Below, piece by piece: positions 28,398 through 37,683 of a stretch of DNA of 64,000 nt (position 1 is the first letter of the stretch; each line of letters begins with the position of its first letter). The DNA lies in the NCBI RefSeq assembly GCF_000019685.1, contig NC_011229.1, positions 744,001 through 808,000 of the forward strand. Reading direction: 5' to 3'. This DNA comes from Borrelia duttonii Ly. GTDB taxonomy: Bacteria; Spirochaetota; Spirochaetia; Borreliales; Borreliaceae. The notes under the pieces are model-generated. The model was not told the origin of the DNA and ran no database searches. It saw nothing but the letters and a program-made list of their open reading frames with translations. The position numbers were made by a program, and so were the translations under genes.

Positions 28398-29826
28398 TTT
28401 ATTATTAATATTTATTTGTTTGTTTAGTAATTTTTATTCTTATGCTGATGTAAAGCAAATGTTGACCGAAGTTAAGCCTTTAAGCATTTCAAGCAAGAAT
28501 GGAAAAGGAAGCATTTATTTAAAAGTTGACAAGTCTTCTGATTATATTTTGACTTTTGATGTTGCTTTGGGGACAGATTTTGTATATATGGTATATGACG
28601 TTTTTAATAAAAAAAATATAACAGATAAGATAAGAAAAAATGATGTTAAACTTACATTGCAAAAGGACGTTCTTTATGCTGTAATTTATGTTACATCAGA
28701 GAATGTAAACATTAATTTTACTCTTAATGATTTAGATTTATCAATAATTGGTGATAGTTCTGTAAAGGCCAAAACATCTAATATAAAAAAACAAAATAAA
28801 ACTTTTTTATTAAGAGATTTGCCAAGTTTTAAGTTAAGTTCAAGGCTTAAAAAATATATTTTAAAAACCTATAAGCGTAATATTTATGTTGCATATCAAA
28901 TGGAAGATAATGATACTATTAAAGTTGCTTCATTTATTGAAAATATTGGTTGGTTTGATATCAGTACTGCTGTTAATGATAATATTACCGATATTTCATG
29001 TTTTGATTTTGCGATTAATTCTAAAGGGGAATTATATATTGTATTTACGACTAAGAGTACCAGTGATTTTCCTAGTGAACTTATAGTTCGAAAATTTAAT
29101 AGTCGAAAGTGGATTGATGTTAGTCCTAAATTGAGAGACAATGTTGGTTTTTTAGTAAATATTAGTGTTGATCATAAGGACAATTTGTATGTAGCTTATT
29201 TGAAAAAAATTGGTTATGAATATAAAGTCAATTTTATTGTAAATAGGGGATATGGAACTACTTGGAATAGTATTGTAGATTCTAATGTGTTTAAAGGTAC
29301 TGCTGATGTTGACGTCTTAAGTATTGGTGTTATTTCCGAACCTTTTTTAGGAATTTTTTACAATTATAAATTAAATGATTATATGAATTCTGAATTTATT
29401 ATTGATAAAGGGAAAACTTGGTCGAATGTAAATATACAATCTGTAAATATGGCAAATTCTGTTAAGATTTTATCTGATGTTAAATCAGATCAGATTATTT
29501 TAAGTTATGTAACAAAAGATAGACCTATTGTTAGTATATCTACTCTTCAATGTGATAAATGGCAAAATGTAAGTCCAAATATTAAAATTAAAGGAGTAGT
29601 TAGTGATATTTTAAAATATAGTAATGATTTGTTATTAACGTTTGAAGATGATAATAATGTGAGACTTATTTATTTAAATTCCAATAATTGGTATTTTTTA
29701 AATGAATCTGAAATTTTTCAAAAATCTGCTTGCAAACCTCAATTTGCACAATATCAAAAAAAAGGATTTGTATTGTCATGTTTAAGCTTAGATTTTAAAG
29801 TTTTATTTCTTAAGTTGATTAGATAA
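28387..29826 (+). CDS. Exported propeller-like protein, unknown function
   Basis: 479 residues from ATG at 28387 (an upstream in-frame TTG at 28378 is less likely). Signal peptide MRSNLLLIFICLFSNFYSYA, cleavage probably after SYA. No lipobox Cys. After residue about 160 there are repeated units of the type NIYVAYQMEDNDTIKVASFI, GELYIVFTTKSTSDFPSEL, NLYVAYLKKIGYEYKVNFIV and QIILSYVTKDRPIVSIST, each followed by a W and a D-V/I-S turn. This pattern resembles beta-propeller blades. The N-terminal part (30-130) looks like a beta-sandwich. Function unknown; probably periplasmic. It overlaps the convergent CYTH gene by 24 bases at the 3' end. Confidence 0.75.
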   Translation: MRSNLLLIFICLFSNFYSYADVKQMLTEVKPLSISSKNGKGSIYLKVDKSSDYILTFDVALGTDFVYMVYDVFNKKNITDKIRKNDVKLTLQKDVLYAVIYVTSENVNINFTLNDLDLSIIGDSSVKAKTSNIKKQNKTFLLRDLPSFKLSSRLKKYILKTYKRNIYVAYQMEDNDTIKVASFIENIGWFDISTAVNDNITDISCFDFAINSKGELYIVFTTKSTSDFPSELIVRKFNSRKWIDVSPKLRDNVGFLVNISVDHKDNLYVAYLKKIGYEYKVNFIVNRGYGTTWNSIVDSNVFKGTADVDVLSIGVISEPFLGIFYNYKLNDYMNSEFIIDKGKTWSNVNIQSVNMANSVKILSDVKSDQIILSYVTKDRPIVSISTLQCDKWQNVSPNIKIKGVVSDILKYSNDLLLTFEDDNNVRLIYLNSNNWYFLNESEIFQKSACKPQFAQYQKKGFVLSCLSLDFKVLFLKLIR

Positions 29827-30324
29827 TAGTTCAAAGTATGATTTTTTTTCAATATTATTTTGTAGTTTAAAGTCTTGTATTGTTTTGTAAATTTCTTGCT
29901 TGGCAAGATTTAATTCATTTTTATTGTCAATTATTTTTTCGATTTCTAGAAAAAATCCAAGATTCTGAATTTCGTTAACTTCTATATTTAAATTGTCTTT
30001 TTTATAAATGAGACTTTTTTTAATCTTTTTATATAAAATTTTAAAATCCAATTCTTTTATAAAAGATATAAAATTTTCTATTTTGTCTACTTTAAATTCA
30101 ATTTCTTTGTTTATTTCTATATCTTTTTCTAAAGATTTGATTTTAAATGTTATAATTTTTTTTGAGATATTGGATTCTCTTATTCTAATGATTTTTTTTG
30201 AATTAAAATAATAAATATCATTTTTAATTTCTTCTTTAATAAATTGAAATTTTTGATTAGCCAATTTTACGATTTTTTTTACTCTGTTTTTTGGAATAAA
30301 AGCTTTTAGTTCAACTTCAAACAT
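29803..30324 (-). CDS. CYTH-domain protein (class IV adenylate cyclase / triphosphatase family)
   Basis: 173 residues. The N-terminal EVELKAFI is the CYTH ExExK motif. Alternating charged strands follow (YYFNSKKIIRIRESNIS, then ITFKIKSLEKDIEINKEIEF), as in the tunnel fold, and an acidic FLEIEKII near the end. Early annotation calls it CyaB adenylate cyclase, but CYTH enzymes include inorganic and thiamine triphosphatases, so cAMP synthesis is not established. Minus strand, with no obvious ribosome site. It overlaps the convergent exported protein by 24 bases and is divergent from ktrB across 90 nt. Confidence 0.8.
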   Translation of the reverse strand: MFEVELKAFIPKNRVKKIVKLANQKFQFIKEEIKNDIYYFNSKKIIRIRESNISKKIITFKIKSLEKDIEINKEIEFKVDKIENFISFIKELDFKILYKKIKKSLIYKKDNLNIEVNEIQNLGFFLEIEKIIDNKNELNLAKQEIYKTIQDFKLQNNIEKKSYFELLSNQLKK

Positions 30325-30414
30325 ATATTAAAAATAATAAAATTATGGTAATATTTCAACATTCTGCTATTTTGATCATGATATCTTGTATGTTTTGTTG
30401 TATTTTATTTTTAT

Positions 30415-31734
30415 ATGTTGAAAATTGAATTTAGTGATAGGTTTTTTCTTTTTAGTTATTTTATCTTAATTATGTTTATAGGCTCTCTGTTATTGTTATT
30501 GCCTATTGCTTGGAATAATGTTGAGAGTTTAAAATATATAGATGTTTTATTTACATCTGTATCTGCTGTTAGCATTACGGGGCTTGTGACTGTTAAGATG
30601 GAAAGTTTTTCTACTTTTGGTTTTATTGTAATAATGTTATTGATTCAGTTTGGTGGGCTTGGTTTCATAACAATTACTACTTTTTATTTGCTTATTCCTA
30701 AACGCAAGCTCAAGTTAACTGATGTTCGAATAATCAAACAATATTCTCTTTCAAATATTGAGTATAATCCTTTGAAAATTTTGAAAAATATACTTTTTGT
30801 GACTTTTTCAATTGAATTAATTGGAGGGATATTAATATTATTGTTTTTTAAAATTCGAGGTATTAAGATTTCATTACTTGAGGCTTTATTTACTGCTGTT
30901 TCAGCATTTTGTAATGCAGGGTTTTCGATGCATTCTGAGAGTATTTATGCATGGCGTGATGTTCCTGAGGCCATAATTGTTATTGCTATATTGATTATTT
31001 GTGGAGGACTTGGATTTATGGTATATCGTGATGTTACTAATACTATGAAGTATCGTAAAAAATTATCCCTTCATGCTAAAATTGTCTTTACGCTTAGTTT
31101 TTTTTTAATTCTTTTTGGTGCAGTTGTGTTTTTTTTCTCAGAAATTCATAAACTCAGAGATGGTTATTCACTTGGGACTTTAATATTTAATGCAATATTT
31201 TATTCAATAAGTACAAGAACAGCTGGTTTTAATTATCTTGACAATGCTCTTATTTCTAGTAGAACCCAAATGCTTTCTTTGCCATTTATGTTTATTGGTG
31301 GTGCTCCAGGTTCAACTGCTGGAGGAATAAAAATTACTACTTTTTTCTTAATTATTCTTGCAGTAATAAAATCTCAAGATGGTAATGGTTATATTATTGG
31401 TTCTTATAAAGTCTCAATTGATAGTATAAGATTTGCACTTTTATTTTTTGTAAGAGCTGTTTTTATTTTATGTTTTTCATTTTTTGTTCTTCTTGCTGCT
31501 GAGAGTGGTGGAAAATGGAGAGTCATTGATTTGGGATATGAGGTTTTTTCTGCTTTTGGTACTGTTGGTTTATCAGTTGGGGTTACACAAGATTTGTCAT
31601 TTTTAGGTAAAGTAATTATAATTTTTACTATGTTTGCGGGTAGAATAGGGCTTTTTTCGATGGCAATTTTTGTTTCTAGAAATTCTCGTTTTGAAGAATT
31701 TACAAGACCACGACAGGATATTTTGGTGGGTTAG
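30415..31734 (+). CDS. ktrB: Potassium transporter membrane subunit KtrB
   Basis: 439 residues of the TrkH/KtrB superfamily, eight membrane helices with four pore loops. The filter glycines are visible in SVSAVSITGLVTV, AVSAFCNAGFSM, STRTAGFNYL and AFGTVGLSVG. The intramembrane-loop region GGAPGSTAGGIKITT is typical of KtrB. It imports K+ (probably Na+-coupled) with the RCK subunit KtrA encoded next. No clear Shine-Dalgarno precedes the ATG at 30415. Confidence 0.94.
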   Translation: MLKIEFSDRFFLFSYFILIMFIGSLLLLLPIAWNNVESLKYIDVLFTSVSAVSITGLVTVKMESFSTFGFIVIMLLIQFGGLGFITITTFYLLIPKRKLKLTDVRIIKQYSLSNIEYNPLKILKNILFVTFSIELIGGILILLFFKIRGIKISLLEALFTAVSAFCNAGFSMHSESIYAWRDVPEAIIVIAILIICGGLGFMVYRDVTNTMKYRKKLSLHAKIVFTLSFFLILFGAVVFFFSEIHKLRDGYSLGTLIFNAIFYSISTRTAGFNYLDNALISSRTQMLSLPFMFIGGAPGSTAGGIKITTFFLIILAVIKSQDGNGYIIGSYKVSIDSIRFALLFFVRAVFILCFSFFVLLAAESGGKWRVIDLGYEVFSAFGTVGLSVGVTQDLSFLGKVIIIFTMFAGRIGLFSMAIFVSRNSRFEEFTRPRQDILVG

Positions 31735-31740
31735 AATAAA

Positions 31741-32523
31741 GTGAAAACATTTGTTATTATTGGTCTTAGTAATTTAGGAATTCATATTCTTGAAAATTTA
31801 AGTAAGCTTGATTGTCAAATAATTATTGTTGATACTTCAAAAGAATTGGTTGAAGAATACGATGTAATTGCTACAGAAAGTTTTATTTTAGATCAGTTTA
31901 CTAAGAATGCATTAAAAAAAATTATTCCTGTAGATACTGATGCTGTTATTATTGATTTTGATAATGATCTTGGGAAAAGTGCTCTTGTTACTCATTATTG
32001 TAATCTCTTAGGTGTGAAGGAAATATGCGTTAAGACTGAAGATGGGGATGATGCTGAAATATTAAAAACTCTTGGTGCTACAAGAATTATATTTCCAAGC
32101 AAGGATGCTGCTCGAAGATTGACACCATTGTTGGTATCTCCTAATCTTTCAACATATAGTATTGTTGGGCATGATATTATTGTTGCTGAGACAATTATTC
32201 CAAAAGAATATGTAGGTAAAACTTTGCTTGAGGCTGATTTGAGAAGTGAGAAAGGTATTACTGTTATTGCTGTTAGAAATTTAAGTAATTCTAGATATGA
32301 ACTTGTGGATGGAGATTATTTTTTCTTAAAGGATGATAAGATTGTAATTTGTGGTAAACCTGATAAGATTGAAAATTTTACAAATAATAAGGATTTGATT
32401 AAAGATTTAATATCAGTTTCTAAAACAAAGGATACTTCTTATAAGGAAAGTTCTAAAAAATTAGGCTTTTTAAAGTTTTTTGATTTTATGAAAAAGTTTA
32501 ATAAAGATAAGAAAAATAATTAA
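31741..32523 (+). CDS. ktrA: Potassium uptake regulatory subunit KtrA (RCK domains)
   Basis: 260 residues. GTG start at 31741, six bases after ktrB. The N-terminal Rossmann RCK_N domain reads FVIIGLSNLGIHILENLSKL then IIIVDTSKELVEEY; the nucleotide loop is GLSNLG and not strict GxGxxG. The RCK_C domain (about 130-215) contains VAETIIPKEYVGKTLLEADL and the closing GDYFFLKDDKIVICG. A basic, Lys-rich tail of about 40 residues follows. It forms an octameric ring under KtrB and gates it by binding ATP/ADP. Confidence 0.92.
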   Translation: MKTFVIIGLSNLGIHILENLSKLDCQIIIVDTSKELVEEYDVIATESFILDQFTKNALKKIIPVDTDAVIIDFDNDLGKSALVTHYCNLLGVKEICVKTEDGDDAEILKTLGATRIIFPSKDAARRLTPLLVSPNLSTYSIVGHDIIVAETIIPKEYVGKTLLEADLRSEKGITVIAVRNLSNSRYELVDGDYFFLKDDKIVICGKPDKIENFTNNKDLIKDLISVSKTKDTSYKESSKKLGFLKFFDFMKKFNKDKKNN

Positions 32524-32535
32524 TAGGATTTTAAG

Positions 32536-33507
32536 ATGACTAAAATTATTCCTGTTGCAAGTGGAAAGGGAGGTGTTGGAAAAACATCTTTTGTTGCTAA
32601 TATTGGTTATAAACTTGCACGTTTAGGTAAGACTGTGATACTTGTTGATCTTGACCTTGGAGGTTCTAATCTTCATACTTGTTTAGGTGTTAAGAATACT
32701 GGTGTTGGCATAGGTTCTTTTATTAATAAACAAGAAAAAGATTTTTCAAGTTTAATTCTTAAAACTCCTTATAAAAAGCTTTATTTGGTTCCAGGAGATG
32801 CCCTTTATACGGGTACGGCCAATATTCCTTTTTCTATAAAGAAGAGAATAATAGATTCTATTCAAAGAGAACTTGTTGCTGATTTCGTTTTTATAGATTT
32901 AGGGTCAGGTACGTCTTATAATACAGTGGATTTTTATTTGTCATCTTATAGTGGCATAATTATTACTGTTCCAGAAACACCTTCAATTCTTAATGCTTAT
33001 TCTTTTTTAAAAAATGCTCTCTATAGACTTCTATATTTAGGTTTTCCTCCAAAAAGTCCTGAACGAGAATATATTAGTAATTTTTTTAAAAATAAAATAG
33101 AAGGTACAAACGTTAAATTTAAAGATTTAGTTTTAGGTATTGAAGTTATATCTTTAAGTTCTTCGCTTAAGGTAAAAAAGATGATGAATAGCTTTTATCC
33201 TAGAGTTGTATTAAATAGAATAGAGTCTAGCGAAGAGATAGCTATGTGTGAAAATTTAATAAATGTTGTTAAAAATAATATCAATATACCAGTTGAATTT
33301 ATTGGTTTTATTCCCTTTGCAAAAAGTTTTAGAGCATCTGTTAATAGTAGAATTCCATTTGTTGATTTTGATAGAAATTCGAAACTTAATAAATATTTTG
33401 AATTTATTGCGCGTAATTTAATTAAATCACCTGTTGAAGGTTCACCTTATATTTATGATGATATATACGATATGATTAAGGATCAAAGTCAATTTATTAG
33501 GAAGTAA
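32536..33507 (+). CDS. MinD/ParA-family ATPase
   Basis: 323 residues. Deviant Walker A near the N-terminus: PVASGKGGVGKTSFVANIGY with the signature Lys. Switch/Walker B regions: VILVDLDLGGSNLHTCLG and FVFIDLGSGTSYNTVDFYLS, followed by TVPETPSILNAYSFLKNAL. This type of dimeric ATPase positions division, flagellar or chromosome machinery on the membrane or nucleoid. It is not next to minC/E or flagellar genes, so the cargo is unknown. Borrelia FlhG is encoded elsewhere. A helical insert (about 170-215) sets it apart from MinD. Confidence 0.85.
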   Translation: MTKIIPVASGKGGVGKTSFVANIGYKLARLGKTVILVDLDLGGSNLHTCLGVKNTGVGIGSFINKQEKDFSSLILKTPYKKLYLVPGDALYTGTANIPFSIKKRIIDSIQRELVADFVFIDLGSGTSYNTVDFYLSSYSGIIITVPETPSILNAYSFLKNALYRLLYLGFPPKSPEREYISNFFKNKIEGTNVKFKDLVLGIEVISLSSSLKVKKMMNSFYPRVVLNRIESSEEIAMCENLINVVKNNINIPVEFIGFIPFAKSFRASVNSRIPFVDFDRNSKLNKYFEFIARNLIKSPVEGSPYIYDDIYDMIKDQSQFIRK

Positions 33508-33543
33508 TTAGATTATAATAATACTTGAAGGAGGGGTAATTTA

Positions 33544-34887
33544 ATGTATAGGCTTAAGAATCAAAATTTGGGTTTTAATATAGAAAACCTAGGAGAATGT
33601 AAATATGATAATCCTTTAATTAATTTTTATGCTAATGAGAGTCATGTTCATTTTACTTCTGAAGAGAGTAAAATTAGATTTAACGTTTATAAAAATGAAG
33701 AGAGTTGGAATCAATATGAGGATGTTTTTTTAGAAAAGGCTGGACCTAGACGTAAAATTTATTTTGTCCCAGAACATGTTAAAGCTGCAATTACTACTTG
33801 TGGAGGTCTCTGTCCAGGTTTTAATGATGTGATTCGTTCAATTGTTAGAACTTTATGGAATGTATATGGAGTATATAATATTTATGGAGTTAAGTTTGGA
33901 TATAAAGGACTTTTGTCAGAGTCTAATTTGAGTTTTGTTGATTTAAATCCTGATGTGGTTAATGATATTAATCAGCTTGGTGGTACAATACTTGGTTCAT
34001 CAAGAGGAGGAATTAGACCTGTTGAAATAGTTGATACTTTAGAGAGAATGGGTATTAATATGCTTTTTAATATTGGTGGAGATGGTACACAAAAGGGTTC
34101 TATTTTAATTGCTGAGGAGATAGAGAGACGAAATTTAAAAATTGCTGTTATAGGTATTCCTAAAACAGTAGATAATGATTTTATGTTTGTTCAAAAATCT
34201 TTTGGATTTGAGACTGCTGTAGAACAATCAGTTGCCGCTGTTGCTGGTGCGCATTTTGAGGCAAATAGTGCTTATAATGGAATAGGTCTTGTTAAGGTGA
34301 TGGGTAGAGATTCTGGGTTTATTGCTGCTTATACTGCTCTGTCTTCTAATGATGTTAATTTTTGTTTAATACCAGAATTAGATTTTGATATTGAGGGTCC
34401 TAATGGACTTCTTGCACATCTTGAGAGACGACTTTTACAAAAAGAAAGTATGGATGAAATTCCTCATGCAGTTATATTGATAGCAGAAGGAGCAGGACAA
34501 AAATATTTTGATCCTGGTATTAGGAAGAAAGATGATTCTGGTAATTTACTGCATGAGGATATTGGACTTTATATTAAAGATAAAATTAATGAGTATTTTA
34601 AATCTAAAGATATTCCTGTTAATCTTAAATATATTGATCCTAGTTATATTATTAGAAGTTCTCCAGCTAATGCTAGTGATTCTCTCTATTGTGCTCGTCT
34701 TGGTTCAAATGCTGTTCATGCTGCTATGGCTGGTAAAACGAAATTATTAATTAGCTTGTGGAGTACAAAATTTGTGCATGTTCCCATCAAAATGGCTGTC
34801 ATTGCTAGGAATAAAGTTAATGTGAATGGTTCTTTCTGGAGGGATGTTCTTGCAAGTACTGGTCAGCCATTTAGTATGAAAAATTAA
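33544..34887 (+). CDS. pfk: 6-phosphofructokinase, long clade (probably ATP-dependent)
   Basis: 447 residues, with GGAGGGG before the ATG. Fructose-6-phosphate phosphorylation in glycolysis. Motifs: TTCGGLCPGFNDVIR, NIGGDGTQKGS, GIPKTVDND (catalytic Asp) and KVMGRDSGFIAA. The pair of specificity positions is Gly in GGDGT and Lys in PKTVDND. In the long PFK group that includes trypanosomatid enzymes this combination goes with ATP use, while PPi enzymes have GGDD. Borrelia has a second, PPi-type PFK elsewhere (BB0020 in B. burgdorferi, from memory). The glycolytic pgi lies 3 kb away on the other strand. Confidence 0.92.
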   Translation: MYRLKNQNLGFNIENLGECKYDNPLINFYANESHVHFTSEESKIRFNVYKNEESWNQYEDVFLEKAGPRRKIYFVPEHVKAAITTCGGLCPGFNDVIRSIVRTLWNVYGVYNIYGVKFGYKGLLSESNLSFVDLNPDVVNDINQLGGTILGSSRGGIRPVEIVDTLERMGINMLFNIGGDGTQKGSILIAEEIERRNLKIAVIGIPKTVDNDFMFVQKSFGFETAVEQSVAAVAGAHFEANSAYNGIGLVKVMGRDSGFIAAYTALSSNDVNFCLIPELDFDIEGPNGLLAHLERRLLQKESMDEIPHAVILIAEGAGQKYFDPGIRKKDDSGNLLHEDIGLYIKDKINEYFKSKDIPVNLKYIDPSYIIRSSPANASDSLYCARLGSNAVHAAMAGKTKLLISLWSTKFVHVPIKMAVIARNKVNVNGSFWRDVLASTGQPFSMKN

Positions 34888-34913
34888 CCAAAAAGTAATT
34901 TAAGTTTTTTTAT

Positions 34914-36245
34914 TTATTTTGCTGCATTACCAGCAATATTTAATGCATCCCAAGTTTTGGAGAATGGTGGAGAATATGCAAAATCCATCATTCCAAGTTC
35001 ATTTATTTTAAGTTTTGAATAAATAGCAAGGGATAATGCGTGCATTCTTAGTGCAGCTCCATTTTTTCCAATTATTTGTGCACCAAGAATTTCTTTTGTA
35101 TCTTGATTATAGATTAGCTTAATATATAAATCTTCTTGATTGGGATAATAGTTTGTATGGTTTTTATCTTTGATAAATACCGTTTTATATTGGATTCCAA
35201 GTTTTAATGCCATCTCTTCAGTAAGACCAGATCTAGCTGCTTCTAGTGATAAAACTTTAATAGATGCAGATCCCAATGTGCCTTTAAAAGATACTCGTTT
35301 TCCTGCTAGGTTTTCACCAATTATTTTTCCCAATTTATTAGCTGTTGTTGCAAGAGGAATATAATCATTTTGATTGCTTATAATGTTATATATTGTGGCA
35401 CAATCTCCTGCAGCAAAAATGTTTTTTGCACTGGTTTCACCGTATTCATTTACAATTATTGCACCGTTTTTTAATGTATCAAGTTGACCTTCTAAAAATT
35501 CAGTTGCAGGTTTTATGCCTGTAGAGAGTATTACAAGATCTGCTTTGTATTCAGATTTGTTTGTAATAATTCCTTCAACTTTGTCTTTTCCTATTAAACT
35601 TGTTACGAATTCATTTGTATGAAGTAAAACGTTGTTTTTTATAAGCTCTTCTTCCATTATATTTGTGATTTCTTTGTCAAATGATTCTGTTAATATTCGT
35701 TTATCCAATTGAATAATTCTTACATTTTTTTCTCGTGCTTTAGTAGCTTCTACCATTTCAATTCCAATATATCCAGCCCCAATTATTATGATGTTTTTTA
35801 TTTCTTGTTTGTTTAAGAGTTCTCTGATTTCCTTACCATCTTTCATATTTCTTAAAGTATAAAAATTTTTTAGTTTAATATTGTTAATTGGTGGAATTAT
35901 AGGGGTTCCCCCAGTTGCAATCATTAATTTATCATAGGTATCATTGAATATTTCTTGTGTTTGAAGATTTTTTACTTGAAGAATATTATTTTTGATATCT
36001 ACTTTAGTGACTTCGTGTTTAGGAAATACTGATATTCCATTCTGTTTAAATTGTTCAGGTGTCCGGGCTATCATATTATTTGGTTCGTCAAAAAATTTTC
36101 CAATGAAATAAGGTAGTCCACAAGCACCAAAGGATGTGGTATTTGTTTTCTCGTAAATAACTATATTTAATTCTTTGTTTATTCGTTTTGCTTTTGCTGC
36201 AGCGCTTGTTCCTGCTGCAGTTCCTCCAATAATTATTATTTTCAT
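34914..36245 (-). CDS. cdr: CoA-disulfide reductase (NADH oxidase-like flavoprotein)
   Basis: 443 residues. FAD-binding N-terminus KIIIIGGTAAGTSAAAKAKR. The single active-site Cys is in TSFGACGLPYFIGKF (about 43), as in CoADR/NADH oxidase. NAD loop IIIIGAGYIGIEMVEA, second FAD motif NIFAAGDCATIYN, and a C-terminal dimerization domain (YYPNQEDLYIKLIYNQDTK). In B. burgdorferi the homologue reduces CoA disulfide with NADH; CoA replaces glutathione as main small thiol. The gene is 12 bases downstream of the cystine-type symporter, so it is probably co-transcribed with it. AAAGGT precedes the ATG. Confidence 0.94.
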   Translation of the reverse strand: MKIIIIGGTAAGTSAAAKAKRINKELNIVIYEKTNTTSFGACGLPYFIGKFFDEPNNMIARTPEQFKQNGISVFPKHEVTKVDIKNNILQVKNLQTQEIFNDTYDKLMIATGGTPIIPPINNIKLKNFYTLRNMKDGKEIRELLNKQEIKNIIIIGAGYIGIEMVEATKAREKNVRIIQLDKRILTESFDKEITNIMEEELIKNNVLLHTNEFVTSLIGKDKVEGIITNKSEYKADLVILSTGIKPATEFLEGQLDTLKNGAIIVNEYGETSAKNIFAAGDCATIYNIISNQNDYIPLATTANKLGKIIGENLAGKRVSFKGTLGSASIKVLSLEAARSGLTEEMALKLGIQYKTVFIKDKNHTNYYPNQEDLYIKLIYNQDTKEILGAQIIGKNGAALRMHALSLAIYSKLKINELGMMDFAYSPPFSKTWDALNIAGNAAK

Positions 36246-36257
36246 AAGAATTACCTT

Positions 36258-37640
36258 TTATTTAGTATTTTGATTATTGTAAATGTTTTTATCTAATTGA
36301 TTAAGATTTTTGGCTGTTATGACCCCTGCAACCATTGAGTCACTAACATTAACAGATGTTCGTCCCATATCAATTAAAGGCTCTATGGAAATAAATAGGC
36401 CAACTAATGAAACAGGTAGATTCATTGATGAGAGAACGATTAAGGATGCTATTGTTGCACCTCCTCCAGCTCCAGCTACTCCAAACGAGGTTATTATTAT
36501 TATTCCTATGAGTTGTAGTAAGAATGAGGGATCTGTTGGATTGATTCCTTGTGTAGGTGCAATCATGATTGCTAGCATAGCAGGATGCAGTGCTGCGCAA
36601 CCATTTTGTCCAATAGATGCCCCAAGTGCACTGGAGAGATTTGCAATCCCTTCACTAACTCCTAGTTTTTTAGTTTGCACTTCTACATTGACAGGTATTG
36701 TTGCTGCACTGGAACGAGATATAAATGCAAATGTTAGTACTGGCCATACTTTTTTAATAAAAGTTATTGGATTGAGTCTGTTACATGCAATAATCGTCAT
36801 GTGCATTAAAAGTGTAATACCTATAGCAACATAAGATGCAAGTGCAAATTTTCCAAGTTTCATTATGCTTATAAGATCACTTGTTGCTGATATTTTTGTG
36901 ATCATTGCTAATATGGCATAAGGTGTTGATTTTAAGATTAAAGTCACTATTCCTAAAGTTAAGTCTTGTGCTGTTGATATTATTTGTTTGAAAAAATCTA
37001 TTGACTCTGGTTTTTTTTTTGCAACTCTTAGAGCAACAATCCCTACTAAAGCAGCAAATATTACTATTCCTATCGTTGAGTTTGGTCTTGTTCCTGCCAT
37101 ATCTGCAAATATATTGTCTGGAATGAGTTCTGATAGTTTTTGTGTCATTGGAGTTTGGTGTAAAACTTGAAGTTTGCGATCTAATTTTTGCCCTTGCATG
37201 ATTTCATCAACTCCAGATTGAAGTCCCTCTGCTGTTAATTTGAAAAAAATAGATATACAAATTCCAATTATTGCAGCAATTCCTGCTGTAAATATGAGTA
37301 TAAATATTACTGATAAGCTCATTTTCCAAATATCTTGGCTATTTGTTAATTTTATTATTGCAGATATTATTGATACTAGTATTAATGGTATTACCATCAT
37401 TTTAATGAGTCTTATATATCCGATTCCTATGATATTAGTCCATTGAATGGTTTCTTGTATTATTGTTGGGTTTGATTCGTAACAATATTTTATGAGTGTA
37501 CCAAATATTATTCCTAATCCTAGAGCTATTAATATTCTTTTCGTGAAAGAGATATGTTTTTTGCGTAAGAAATATAAAAATCCTATTAATATAAACGTTA
37601 TTGTAACATTTAATATTACATATGTTATTGTCATGTTCAT
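36258..37640 (-). CDS. tcyP: Sodium/dicarboxylate-family symporter, TcyP/YdjN-like (probable cystine uptake)
   Basis: 460 residues, about nine membrane helices of the DAACS fold. Early annotation is gltP (glutamate). The conserved core reads SSAATIPVNVEVQTKKLGVS, SIGQNGCAALHPAMLAIM, GVAGAGGGATIASLIVLSSM and SIEPLIDMGRTSVNVSDSM. This matches the L-cystine transporters TcyP of Bacillus and YdjN of E. coli as I remember them (including IPxNVEVQTKKLGV and IGQNGCA), much better than GltP. Cystine import upstream of a CoA-disulfide reductase makes sense, because cysteine is needed for CoA. Substrate is inferred from similarity and context. Confidence 0.85.
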   Translation of the reverse strand: MNMTITYVILNVTITFILIGFLYFLRKKHISFTKRILIALGLGIIFGTLIKYCYESNPTIIQETIQWTNIIGIGYIRLIKMMVIPLILVSIISAIIKLTNSQDIWKMSLSVIFILIFTAGIAAIIGICISIFFKLTAEGLQSGVDEIMQGQKLDRKLQVLHQTPMTQKLSELIPDNIFADMAGTRPNSTIGIVIFAALVGIVALRVAKKKPESIDFFKQIISTAQDLTLGIVTLILKSTPYAILAMITKISATSDLISIMKLGKFALASYVAIGITLLMHMTIIACNRLNPITFIKKVWPVLTFAFISRSSAATIPVNVEVQTKKLGVSEGIANLSSALGASIGQNGCAALHPAMLAIMIAPTQGINPTDPSFLLQLIGIIIITSFGVAGAGGGATIASLIVLSSMNLPVSLVGLFISIEPLIDMGRTSVNVSDSMVAGVITAKNLNQLDKNIYNNQNTK

Positions 37641-37683
37641 GATTTGGCCTCTTAATTATAGATTTAAAATAATTATTTTTTTG

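Noticed and set aside
36310..36834. 174-codon open frame on the plus strand opposite tcyP
   Set aside because: It lies wholly antisense to a well conserved membrane protein; no ribosome site and no family-like sequence.
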